This document shows, one piece after another, positions 16,207 to 26,497 of a stretch of DNA of 48,793 nucleotides. Position numbers and translations under genes: made by a program. The notes beneath the pieces were generated by a model. That model worked only from the letters and a program-made list of their open reading frames with translations. It searched no databases and was not told where the DNA came from. Numbering within the stretch: position 1 is the first letter of the stretch; the number at the start of each line of letters is the position of its first letter. Origin of the DNA: an uncultured Thomasclavelia sp. (GTDB lineage: Bacteria > Bacillota_I > Bacilli_A > Erysipelotrichales > Coprobacillaceae); contig NZ_CALUXO010000029.1 in NCBI RefSeq assembly GCF_944324745.1, forward strand, positions 1 through 48,793, read 5' to 3'.

Positions 16207-18351
16207 ATGGATTTAGATAAACTGTTAAATAAAAAACAAAAGGAAGCAGCTGTTTATCTGGATAGTAATTTAAGAATAATTGCTGGAGCTGGTTCCGGTA
16301 AAACTCGGGTGGTTACTTATCGGATTGCCTATTTAATTGATGAAATTGGAGTAGCTCCATATCGTATATTGGCGATTACCTTCACTAATAAAGCGGCTAA
16401 TGAAATGAAAGAAAGAGTGGCTAATCTTTTAGGCCCTCATGGGATGGGAACAGTTATTTGTACTATTCATTCATTATGTGTTAGAATTTTGCGTCAGCAT
16501 ATCAATGTTATAAATTATCCTAGTAATTTTATGATCATGGATGAAGAAGATCAAAAGGCTTTATTGAAAAAAATTTATACCCAACTATCAATTGATACTA
16601 AAGCCATTAGTTTAAAAAGTATGCTTTCAACTATCTCTGATTATAAAATGGCTAATATTACGCCACAAAGAGCAATCGAGTTGGCTGGAGAATTTCAAGG
16701 TGAATTAAAAAAAGCTAAAGTTTATCAAAAATATCTAGAATATCAAGAAAATCATTTCTTGTTAGATTTTGATGATTTATTATTAAAAACCGTTTATATT
16801 TTTGAAAATTATCCCGATGTATTGGAAAAATGGCAACGTAAATTCCAATATATTCATGTTGATGAGTTTCAAGATGTGGGAAATATTGAATATCGTTTAG
16901 TTAAACTAATGTCAAAACAGGCAATCACTTGTGTTGTTGGTGATCCTGATCAGACCATCTACTCTTTTAGGGGTGCTGATGTTAATTATATTCTGGATTT
17001 TGATAAAGATTTTAAGCCATGTAAGACAGTTATTTTGGATCAAAACTATCGTTCGACAGGTAATATTTTAAATGTTTCCAATAATTTGATCCGTAAAAAT
17101 GAACATCGTCTAGAAAAAGATTTATTTACTCAAGAAACCGGTGGTGCTGAGGTAATTCATTATACTGGTAAAAATGAACAGGATGAAGCTGATTATATAT
17201 GTGAGCAAATAGAAAAGATCATTAGTGAGGTTGAAGGAGTTAATTATAAAAACTTTGCCATTTTATATCGAGCTAATTATCTATCAAGAACGATTGAACA
17301 GGCCTTAATTGCCCATGGTATCGATTATCGTATTTTTGGTGGCTTAAAGTTCTTTAATCGTAAAGAAGTTAAAGATGCTCTTAGTTATCTGCAACTAGTT
17401 TGTAATGATGAAGATTTAGCTTTTGAACGAATCATAAATGTTCCCTCACGAGGAATTGGAAAAAAGACATTGGAAAATATTCAACTAGTAGCGTTAAATA
17501 ATCATGTTAGTTTATATGAAGCCTTAACCTTATTCAGTGATCAAATTAAATTATCTAATAAAGCTAAAGGTGAAGTGAAAAAGTTTGTGAAGGCAATTGA
17601 AGAAGCTAAAGCTTCTAAATTACCATTACATGAAATGTTTGAAAAATTAATTGAAGATGTTGGGTATATCGATATGCTAAAACGGGATTTAGAAGATAAC
17701 CGCATTAATAATATTCAAGAATTGCAAAATTCAATTTATACTTTTACTATGCAAAACCCCGATATTGCTACAATTGAAAACTATTTACAGGAAATTTCAT
17801 TGTATACTGACAATGATACGATCGATGATGATCAGTATGTAAGTTTGATGTCAATTCATATGGCTAAAGGATTAGAATTTGATTATGTCTTTGTCTTAGG
17901 ACTTTCAGAAGGAATTTTCCCAAGTTTTCGGACTTTAAGTGAATCTGATGATGGTCTGGAAGAAGAACGACGATTAGCTTATGTTGCCTTTACCAGAGCT
18001 AAAAAACAATTATTCTTGACAGATAGCGAAGGCTATAGTTTTGTAACTGATTCTCCTAAAACCGCCAGTCGTTTTATTGACGAAATGGGAATTGAAGGAG
18101 TTAAGCATTTAGGAGTCAAGCCTCGATTTAAAACAGCTAATTATATCGATAGTAAACCAACTAAAGAAGAATTAATCGGTGACAATCAGGTAAAAGATTG
18201 GGCTGTTGGTGATTTTGTCATGCACGACACTTTTGGTAAAGGGGTTGTCGTGAAGGTCAACGGTAAAACTTTAGATATTGCTTTTGAATTACCGGCTGGA
18301 TTAAAAACTTTGATGGCTGGACATAAAGCATTAAAAAAACTGACAAATTAA
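16207..18351 (+). CDS. pcrA: ATP-dependent DNA helicase PcrA (UvrD/Rep family)
   Basis: 3'-5' SF1A helicase of repair and plasmid replication. 714 aa, close to the usual 720-740. Motif I GAGSGKTRV (about residue 28), motif Ia TFTNKAANEMKERV, motif II VDEFQDVG, motif III VGDPDQTIYSFRGAD, motif IV DQNYRST, motif V MSIHMAKGLEFDYVF and motif VI EEERRLAYVAFTRAKK are all present. The C-terminal WAVGDFVMHDTFGKGVVVKV is the Tudor-like tail that binds RNA polymerase in PcrA/UvrD. ATG at 16207 follows GGTGGTGATTAA. Confidence 0.96.
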   Translation: MDLDKLLNKKQKEAAVYLDSNLRIIAGAGSGKTRVVTYRIAYLIDEIGVAPYRILAITFTNKAANEMKERVANLLGPHGMGTVICTIHSLCVRILRQHINVINYPSNFMIMDEEDQKALLKKIYTQLSIDTKAISLKSMLSTISDYKMANITPQRAIELAGEFQGELKKAKVYQKYLEYQENHFLLDFDDLLLKTVYIFENYPDVLEKWQRKFQYIHVDEFQDVGNIEYRLVKLMSKQAITCVVGDPDQTIYSFRGADVNYILDFDKDFKPCKTVILDQNYRSTGNILNVSNNLIRKNEHRLEKDLFTQETGGAEVIHYTGKNEQDEADYICEQIEKIISEVEGVNYKNFAILYRANYLSRTIEQALIAHGIDYRIFGGLKFFNRKEVKDALSYLQLVCNDEDLAFERIINVPSRGIGKKTLENIQLVALNNHVSLYEALTLFSDQIKLSNKAKGEVKKFVKAIEEAKASKLPLHEMFEKLIEDVGYIDMLKRDLEDNRINNIQELQNSIYTFTMQNPDIATIENYLQEISLYTDNDTIDDDQYVSLMSIHMAKGLEFDYVFVLGLSEGIFPSFRTLSESDDGLEEERRLAYVAFTRAKKQLFLTDSEGYSFVTDSPKTASRFIDEMGIEGVKHLGVKPRFKTANYIDSKPTKEELIGDNQVKDWAVGDFVMHDTFGKGVVVKVNGKTLDIAFELPAGLKTLMAGHKALKKLTN

Positions 18352-18372
18352 GCACTTAAGGTGCTTTTTTTG
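18351..18372 (+). terminator. Terminator after pcrA
   Basis: AGCAC (18351-18355), loop TTAAG, GTGCT (18361-18365), then seven T. A TATAAT at 18374-18379 follows at once and is the likely -10 of the next gene. Confidence 0.75.
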
Positions 18373-18400
18373 TTATAATTTAATTATGTAAGGAGATTAG

Positions 18401-19333
18401 ATGATGACAAAAGTCGTGTTTTTAGATATTGATGGAGTAATTGCTCCAACTGAAAGCAGTAAATTTCCGGTTTTAAAACCGGATAAAAAAGGGAAATATG
18501 ATCAAGAATATTATCATACGATGGCCAGTAATTATCAAAAGAAAAATCAGATGGATTTTTTAGATGGTTATGATATGTACATTGTAGAAACTGGTTGGTC
18601 ACTTACGGCTTGTAATCGAATCCGACAGCTGCTTAAACAAACTAATAGTAAAATAGTCATGGAGAGTTCTTGGATCCATGCTTATGGTAAAACTAGTATG
18701 CCAGGCCTTTTGAAGATGGTCCATTTAGACCAGGATTATATTGATATTGCTCCAGGTAATGATAAATTAGATGGAATCCAGCGGTATCTGAAAAATCATC
18801 CTGAAGTAGATGATTTTGTGATTATTGATGATGAAGATTATTGGAACTTATCAAAACAGTTTGGTTATCATTTAATTAGAACTAATGATTATTTTAATGA
18901 TGAGGATTTTGATTTGGCTAAAATGATCTTAGATGGTGCTTTTGAATATAAGATCGATGCTAATAGTTTTAATATATCAGTTTTGAATAATCTAGCTTTA
19001 ATAGCTAAATATCATCTTTGTAGCAGTGATCATGGTCAAATGCTTTTGGTTGATCAGGTCGTTATTTTAAATTTAAATCTGCAAAGATTATTGATGCGAT
19101 TTTTGATTCAGGAATTATCACATTTAGCTTTTAAATTAGATTGTGATGATGGTTATGTTTTAGTAGCTAAAAAAGCTTATTTTAATGGCATCAAAATTCA
19201 TTTTTGGTATAATCTAGTTTTAGAACGGTTAAATATCAATCATCAATATTTAACTAATGATGATCAGGCAACTTTAATTCATAGTGAGTATAGTCCCTAT
19301 AATTATGAAAATGAATGGAAAAATGAGGTTTGA
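18401..19333 (+). CDS. HAD-superfamily SAK-type domain protein with unknown C-terminal domain
   Basis: 310 aa. Residues 1-185 look like the HAD domain found in Swiss Army Knife RNA repair proteins. VVFLDIDGVIAPTES carries the nucleophile and acid Asp pair, KIVMESSWIHAYG the second motif, and DFVIIDDEDYWN the acidic metal site. Residues 190-310 form a separate, largely hydrophobic-helix and aromatic-rich segment (NLNLQRLLMRFLIQELSHLA, then YFNGIKIHFWYNLVLERLN) that I do not recognise. It sits between pcrA and ligA, each with its own promoter and terminator. Start at the first of two ATGs after AGGAG. Substrate unknown; nucleic-acid end repair is suggested only by the family and by the neighbours. 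Confidence 0.7.
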   Translation: MMTKVVFLDIDGVIAPTESSKFPVLKPDKKGKYDQEYYHTMASNYQKKNQMDFLDGYDMYIVETGWSLTACNRIRQLLKQTNSKIVMESSWIHAYGKTSMPGLLKMVHLDQDYIDIAPGNDKLDGIQRYLKNHPEVDDFVIIDDEDYWNLSKQFGYHLIRTNDYFNDEDFDLAKMILDGAFEYKIDANSFNISVLNNLALIAKYHLCSSDHGQMLLVDQVVILNLNLQRLLMRFLIQELSHLAFKLDCDDGYVLVAKKAYFNGIKIHFWYNLVLERLNINHQYLTNDDQATLIHSEYSPYNYENEWKNEV

Positions 19334-19346
19334 CCTCATTTTTTGA
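19321..19346 (+). terminator. Terminator after the HAD protein gene
   Basis: Exact 9-bp stem AAATGAGGT (19321-19329) and ACCTCATTT (19333-19341), three-base loop, T tail. It overlaps the stop codon. Confidence 0.8.
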
Positions 19347-19378
19347 TAAATAAAAATTTTATTGTTTTATCCTGGTAG

Positions 19379-21412
<2,034 letters not shown>

Positions 21413-21421
21413 GTAAAATAA

Positions 21422-21430
21422 TGCTATAAT
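21422..21430 (+). promoter_or_regulatory. Extended -10 promoter of camS-gatCAB
   Basis: TGCTATAAT ends 28 bases before the camS ATG. It would make camS and gatCAB one transcription unit, since no terminator is seen between them. Confidence 0.55.
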
Positions 21431-21458
21431 GCACTGTATAAAGGAGGAAACTACCAAG

Positions 21459-22532
21459 ATGAAAAAAATAATTGCTCTATTAGTGTTAGTGATGTTACTT
21501 GCTGGATGTAGTGATGCTAAAGATACAGTAGAAACGCAAACAGCTAATGATGCTTCATCGACTGATAGTTTAGATGATACGTTTTACCGAATTGTAAAAT
21601 TTGATATTAATGAAAACCGGTCTAGTTATTATCGTTCATTTAATACGGTTGATTTTCAAACTATTGGTAGAGAATTAGAAGTTTTGTCAACCGATGAATT
21701 TTCTACTAGTGATTATTATATGGCTGAAGGACAAATCTTAAAGTATGATAATATGGAACAATTGACAAAAAGAAATAATGATAATAACGACTATGAATAC
21801 TCGTTACAACCAGATTATGGTCGGGTCATTAGTAATGTTACAGCTCCAACGATGGTAAGTACGGTATATGAATTAGATTTTTATAGTCGTAGTGGTGATG
21901 ATTATCAATTGGCTGGAGCTTCATTTGCAATCGTTCTAGACCCTCGGGAAACGAATAACACTCAGCTTTCAACTTATATGGATGAATCTGAAGTAATTGC
22001 TTATGGCCGGGAAGTTATTCCTAAATTATATGATTATTTAAAAACCCTTGATGAAATCAAAAGTTTACCAGTTAATATCTGCGTGTATTATGCTACTAAT
22101 ACTAATGAAAGTGAAATCGATGGTCGTTATATATTAAAATCTTATTGCAATGGTGATGTTGGTGAGATTGAAACATTAGATTATGATATGTTAATGTTTT
22201 CTAGCAGTGAAGCTGCAACTAGTGATGAAGAAACATCATCACAGTTTGAAATTTTTAAAAGCAATATTAAAAATGTGGCTGTAGAAGCTGTTGGTGTAAT
22301 TGGTTATGGTCGTTATCGAGATGGTCAGTTACAATCATTAAGAATTAATATTAATGCCAATGTTAAAACATATACGGAATTGTTACATTTAATTGAAACA
22401 GCCGCTGATGAATTAAATGCTCAATTTGGTAATGAATATGATATAACTGTATTAGTTTATTCTCAAGATCAGTTAGAAAATATTATTATTAAAGAGCGCG
22501 GTGAATCAGCGAAGAGTATTTTGTTATATTAG
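21459..22532 (+). CDS. camS: CamS family lipoprotein (sex pheromone precursor type)
   Basis: 357 aa from the ATG at 21459, which follows AAGGAGG. Signal peptide with lipobox MLLAGCSD (lipidated Cys about residue 17), then an acidic low-complexity linker and a ~300-residue extracellular domain with FYRIVKFDINENRSSYYRSF and SFAIVLDPRETNNTQLS, as in CamS/YerH proteins. In enterococci and staphylococci the cleaved signal peptide can act as a pheromone. It lies between ligA and gatCAB, the expected family neighbourhood. Function in the cell is unclear. Confidence 0.85.
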   Translation: MKKIIALLVLVMLLAGCSDAKDTVETQTANDASSTDSLDDTFYRIVKFDINENRSSYYRSFNTVDFQTIGRELEVLSTDEFSTSDYYMAEGQILKYDNMEQLTKRNNDNNDYEYSLQPDYGRVISNVTAPTMVSTVYELDFYSRSGDDYQLAGASFAIVLDPRETNNTQLSTYMDESEVIAYGREVIPKLYDYLKTLDEIKSLPVNICVYYATNTNESEIDGRYILKSYCNGDVGEIETLDYDMLMFSSSEAATSDEETSSQFEIFKSNIKNVAVEAVGVIGYGRYRDGQLQSLRININANVKTYTELLHLIETAADELNAQFGNEYDITVLVYSQDQLENIIIKERGESAKSILLY

Positions 22533-22541
22533 GAGGAAAAT

Positions 22542-22832
22542 ATGGAAAGTAAAGAGGCAATGTTAAAAAAACTTGGTTTAAAAACTATGTTTAATATTAG
22601 TGATGAAGAAATGCCTGAGCTAATTGAAGAATATGATATTTTTATGAACCATGTTGCAGTATTGGAAAAAATCGATACTGATGGTGTAGAACCATTACCT
22701 TATCCTTATGAAATTGAAACATCATTTTTACGTGAAGATGAACCAGTTGACATCATAAGTTTAGATGATGTTTTAAAGAATGCTAAGTGTGTTCAAGATA
22801 ATCAAATTAAAGTTCCAAAGGTGGTGAAATAA
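22542..22832 (+). CDS. gatC: Asp-tRNA(Asn)/Glu-tRNA(Gln) amidotransferase subunit C
   Basis: 96-aa clamp subunit that holds GatA and GatB together. The family pattern EEMPELIEEYDIFMNHVAVL and IDTDGVEPLPYPYE is clear. ATG at 22542 follows AGGAGG. Its stop overlaps the gatA start by one base (TAATG). Confidence 0.92.
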   Translation: MESKEAMLKKLGLKTMFNISDEEMPELIEEYDIFMNHVAVLEKIDTDGVEPLPYPYEIETSFLREDEPVDIISLDDVLKNAKCVQDNQIKVPKVVK

Positions 22833-24280
22833 TGAAAGTAATGTCAATCGAAGAATTGCATCAAAAGATTGTAAATGATGAAATTGATTTATCAAAATAC
22901 TATGAAGAATTATTTGAAGAAGTAGAAAAGCAACAAGAACGATTGAATGCTTTTGTTACGATTACTAAAGATAAAGCATTTGATAATATTAAAAATATTG
23001 AAGTTAAAGAAAATGAAATGCTTAAAGGAATTCCGGGAGTATTTAAAGATAATTATAATACTAAAGGAATCAAGACAACGGCATCTAGTAAGATGTTAGA
23101 AGACTATGTACCGGTTTATGATGCAACTGTAGTGGAAAAACTATATGATGCCGGAGTTAGTCTAATTGGAAAATCAAGTATGGATGAACTGGCTATGGGT
23201 GGTACTAATAAATCAGCTTTAACCGGGCCAGTCTTTAACCCTTGGGATTCGTCACGAATTGCCGGTGGTTCATCAGGGGGGAGTGCTGCTTTAGTTGGAA
23301 GTGGAGTTGTTCCATTTGCTTTAGGTAGTGATACTGGTGATTCGATTCGTAAACCGGCTGGTTTTTGTGGGGTCGTTGGCTTTAAACCAACTTGGGGACG
23401 GATCTCTCGTTATGGTGTAATCCCTTATGCCTCTAGCTTGGATCATGTTGGGGCTTTTACTCGTAATGTACGTGATATGGCAATTGTAACCGAAGCCTTA
23501 GCTGGTCGTGATGATCGCGATATGACTTCAAGCAGTTTGCCAGTTCCTCATTATTTAGATAATTTGACTGATGATATTAAAGGCTTGAAAGTTGCTGTTT
23601 TAACTACAGTAAGCAATGAAATTAGAAATACTGATATTAAAGAAAATTTTGAACATGTAATTAAAACATTTAAAGATTTAGGAGCTGAAATAGGTGAAGT
23701 TACAATTCCACTATATTTAGCTAAAGCTATTTTGCCAACTTACACTATTATTGCTAATAGTGAAGCGACTAGTAATCATTCCTGTTTAGATGGAATTAAA
23801 TATGGTGATCGTCAAAGTGGTAGTTCAACTGATGAAGTAATGATCAATTCACGAACTGATGGCTTTGGTGCACATATCAAACGTCGTTTTATTTTAGGAA
23901 ACTTAGCGCTGGCAACAGAAAATCAAGAACGGATGTTTAGAAAAGCACAACGTGTACGGCGGTTGATTGTTGAAGAATTGAATAAAATTTTTAAAGATTA
24001 CGATATTATCTTAACTCCAAATAGTGGGGCGATAGCTCCTAAATTAGATGAGGCCAATGATGACCGTTTATCTGATGAATACATTATTTTAGAAAATCAT
24101 TTGGCTTTAGGTAATTTTGCTGGAACACCAAGTATTTCGATTCCATCAGGTTTTAGTGAAAATATGCCAATTGCGGTTAATCTGATGGGAAGAATTTTTG
24201 AAGAACAAACAGTATTAAATGCAGCCTATGCTTTGGAACAGGCTCTAGGCTTTGCTAATCAGTATTCAAGAAAGGGGTAG
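22832..24280 (+). CDS. gatA: Asp/Glu-tRNA amidotransferase subunit A (amidase)
   Basis: Glutaminase subunit of the GatCAB complex that converts Glu-tRNA(Gln) to Gln-tRNA(Gln); ammonia is released here and channelled to GatB. 482 aa. The Ser-cisSer-Lys triad is visible: Lys in GIPGVFKDNYN, cis-Ser in AGGSSGGSAAL, and the nucleophile Ser in GSDTGDSIRKPAG. In most GatA the last motif reads TGGSIRQPA; here the residue before the nucleophile is Asp and the Gln is Lys. The reading frame is otherwise intact and in an operon, so it is presumably active. Confidence 0.95.
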   Translation: MKVMSIEELHQKIVNDEIDLSKYYEELFEEVEKQQERLNAFVTITKDKAFDNIKNIEVKENEMLKGIPGVFKDNYNTKGIKTTASSKMLEDYVPVYDATVVEKLYDAGVSLIGKSSMDELAMGGTNKSALTGPVFNPWDSSRIAGGSSGGSAALVGSGVVPFALGSDTGDSIRKPAGFCGVVGFKPTWGRISRYGVIPYASSLDHVGAFTRNVRDMAIVTEALAGRDDRDMTSSSLPVPHYLDNLTDDIKGLKVAVLTTVSNEIRNTDIKENFEHVIKTFKDLGAEIGEVTIPLYLAKAILPTYTIIANSEATSNHSCLDGIKYGDRQSGSSTDEVMINSRTDGFGAHIKRRFILGNLALATENQERMFRKAQRVRRLIVEELNKIFKDYDIILTPNSGAIAPKLDEANDDRLSDEYIILENHLALGNFAGTPSISIPSGFSENMPIAVNLMGRIFEEQTVLNAAYALEQALGFANQYSRKG

Positions 24281-24286
24281 AAGAGA

Positions 24287-25720
24287 ATGAATTTTGAAAC
24301 AGTTATTGGTTTAGAGGTCCATTGTGAACTTAAGACAAAATCAAAGATGTTTTCAGGTGCCCCAGTTACTTTTGGACAGGCTCCTAATACTAATGTAAAT
24401 ATTATTGATTTAGGGATGACTGGTGCGATGCCAGTATTAAATAAAGCTGGTGTAGAATTTGCCATTAGAGTCTGCAGCGCTTTACATATGGATATTGATG
24501 AATTAGTATGCTTTGATCGTAAAAATTATTACTATTCTGATTTACCTAAAGGTTTCCAGATTACTCAAGATCGCCATCCAATCGGACGTAATGGAACGAT
24601 GAACATTGAAGTTAATGGTCAAAAACAAGTAGTGGAAATTGAACGTTTGCATATGGAAGAAGATACCGCTAAACAATTACATTTTGATGACTATTCTTTA
24701 ATTGACTATAACCGGGCTGGAATTCCATTAATTGAAATTGTCACTAAACCAACTATTCGTAGTGGTGCAGCGGCAGCAGCTTATTTAGAAAAATTACGTC
24801 AAATTTTATTATTTACTGAAGTTAGTGATGCAAAGATGGAAGAAGGATCAATGCGTTGTGATGTTAACGTATCTATCCGTCCTTTTGGTAGTGATAAATT
24901 TGGTACTAGAACAGAAATAAAGAACTTAAATTCAATTTCTAATGTTCAAAAGGCAATTGAATATGAAGTGGCTCGTCAGGAAAAAGTGTTGATCAGTGGT
25001 GGTGAAGTGTTACAGGAAACTCGTCGTTATGATGAGGATAAAAAAGAAACAGTAGTTATGCGAGCTAAAGGTGATGCGGTTGATTATAAATACTATCCAG
25101 AACCTAATATTTTACCAATTCGGTTAGATCATCAATGGGTTGAAGATATTATTGCTAAAATACCAGAGATGCCTGAATCACGGGTTGAACGCTATATCAA
25201 TGAATATCAAATTCCTAAAACTGATGCCTTGATCTTAGTTGCCACAAAAGAAGTATCTGATTTCTTTGAAGCGGTAATTAAACAGACTAAACACTACAAG
25301 ATTGCTTGTAACTGGATCTTAGGCGAAGTGCAGGCTTATTTGAATAAGCATAATTTAATCATTACAGAAACTAAAATGACACCGGAATATTTAGCTAAAA
25401 TGATTAATTTTATTCAAGATGGAACAATTTCTAGTAAACAAGGAAAGAAAGTCTTTGAAATCTTGATGAAAGAAGGAAAAGATCCTGAAGTAATCATTGA
25501 AGAAAATCATATGAAACAAATTTCTTCACCAGAAGAATTGACAGTGATCATTAATGAAGTTTTAGATGCTAATGAACAATCAATTGAAGATTACCGCAAT
25601 GGTAAAGATCGAGCTGTTGGCTTTTTAGTTGGACAGATCATGAAGAAAACTGGAGGTCAAGCTAATCCAGCAGTGACTAATAAATTATTAGTGCAATTAT
25701 TAAAACAGAGAATTTCATAA
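24287..25720 (+). CDS. gatB: Asp/Glu-tRNA amidotransferase subunit B
   Basis: Binds the misacylated tRNA and performs the kinase and amidation step. 477 aa. FETVIGLEVHCELKTKSKMF, YYYSDLPKGFQITQ, DYNRAGIPLIEIVTKP and RTEIKNLNSISNVQKAI mark the catalytic cradle, and the C-terminal YqeY-like tail has RAVGFLVGQIMKKTGGQANP. ATG at 24287 follows AAAGGGGTAGAAG. Last gene of the gat set. Confidence 0.96.
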   Translation: MNFETVIGLEVHCELKTKSKMFSGAPVTFGQAPNTNVNIIDLGMTGAMPVLNKAGVEFAIRVCSALHMDIDELVCFDRKNYYYSDLPKGFQITQDRHPIGRNGTMNIEVNGQKQVVEIERLHMEEDTAKQLHFDDYSLIDYNRAGIPLIEIVTKPTIRSGAAAAAYLEKLRQILLFTEVSDAKMEEGSMRCDVNVSIRPFGSDKFGTRTEIKNLNSISNVQKAIEYEVARQEKVLISGGEVLQETRRYDEDKKETVVMRAKGDAVDYKYYPEPNILPIRLDHQWVEDIIAKIPEMPESRVERYINEYQIPKTDALILVATKEVSDFFEAVIKQTKHYKIACNWILGEVQAYLNKHNLIITETKMTPEYLAKMINFIQDGTISSKQGKKVFEILMKEGKDPEVIIEENHMKQISSPEELTVIINEVLDANEQSIEDYRNGKDRAVGFLVGQIMKKTGGQANPAVTNKLLVQLLKQRIS

Positions 25721-25728
25721 TATACAAA

Positions 25729-25749
25729 TACCAAGATATTTGGTACAAT
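25729..25749 (+). promoter_or_regulatory. Promoter overlapped by a small inverted repeat
   Basis: TACCAA (25729-25734... offset by at most one base) and TTGGTA (25740-25745) are inverse complements with a five-base centre. The second arm contains the TGG of an extended -10, TGGTACAAT (25741-25749). No T-tract follows, so a terminator is unlikely and an operator is possible. Confidence 0.4.
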
Positions 25750-25769
25750 TATCAAAGGAGGTTATGAGT

Positions 25770-26462
25770 ATGGCTCACGAAAGATTTAGCTTTGATGATG
25801 AATTTGAAAGCGTAACGGGGACTCCTGAAGTTAATACGTCGCAAAAAAATGCTGAAGATGATTTCAACTCTGTTAATGACAATGGGAAAAATAGTAAAAA
25901 GAAGATGAAGAAAAAGAAAAAAGGTAAATTTAAAATTAAAAAGTGGCAAATAGCTTTAATTATTTTCTTATTGTTAATAATTGGCTTTGTTGTTTATGTT
26001 TTTATTGCTGGAGATAATGATGGTCCAGTTTATGGTGATCGTTGTGCTTCTTTGATTGCAATTGATGAAACTCAATTTGATTCGATTGAAACAGCAATCG
26101 AAGCTGATGGTAATATAAATAATGTTGAAATTGAAGTTGATTGTCGAATTATGAAAGTTTCGATTGATTTTATCGATAATACAACTACAGATACCGCTAT
26201 TCAGTTAGCTACGAATGCTTTACATACGATAGATGATTCATTTGGGCAACCAAAAGCTGATGATGCTGTTTATAGTGAACTGTTTGGAACTGCCAATGGT
26301 CGGGGACAATATAATGTGGAATTTGTTTTAACAAGTAATGGCGATACTAATTTTCCAATATTTGGAACTAAACAACCAACTAGTGATGAAATTAGTTTTA
26401 CCGGTGCTAATGTTAAAGATCAGGCTGCTACCGATCGGGCAACAAGCACTTTGGAACAATAG
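25770..26462 (+). CDS. Single-pass membrane protein, unknown function
   Basis: 230 aa from the ATG at 25770, eight bases after AAAGGAGG. Residues 1-45 are an acidic, presumably cytoplasmic segment beginning MAHERFSFDDEFESVTGTPE, followed by a Lys cluster and one membrane helix (WQIALIIFLLLIIGFVVYVF, about 57-76). The outer part (80-230) is an alpha/beta domain with two cysteines (YGDRCASLIA and EVDCRIMKV). The C-terminal 50 residues are Thr/Asp/Ala-rich. I do not recognise a family. It has its own promoter and terminator. Confidence 0.75.
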   Translation: MAHERFSFDDEFESVTGTPEVNTSQKNAEDDFNSVNDNGKNSKKKMKKKKKGKFKIKKWQIALIIFLLLIIGFVVYVFIAGDNDGPVYGDRCASLIAIDETQFDSIETAIEADGNINNVEIEVDCRIMKVSIDFIDNTTTDTAIQLATNALHTIDDSFGQPKADDAVYSELFGTANGRGQYNVEFVLTSNGDTNFPIFGTKQPTSDEISFTGANVKDQAATDRATSTLEQ

Positions 26463-26485
26463 ACGAGCATGGCTCGTCTTTTTTA
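26461..26485 (+). terminator. Terminator
   Basis: Stem AGACGAGC (26461-26468) with GCTCGTCT (26472-26479), three-base loop, T tail. It starts within the preceding stop codon. Confidence 0.85.
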
Positions 26486-26497
26486 AAGGAGAAGGAC

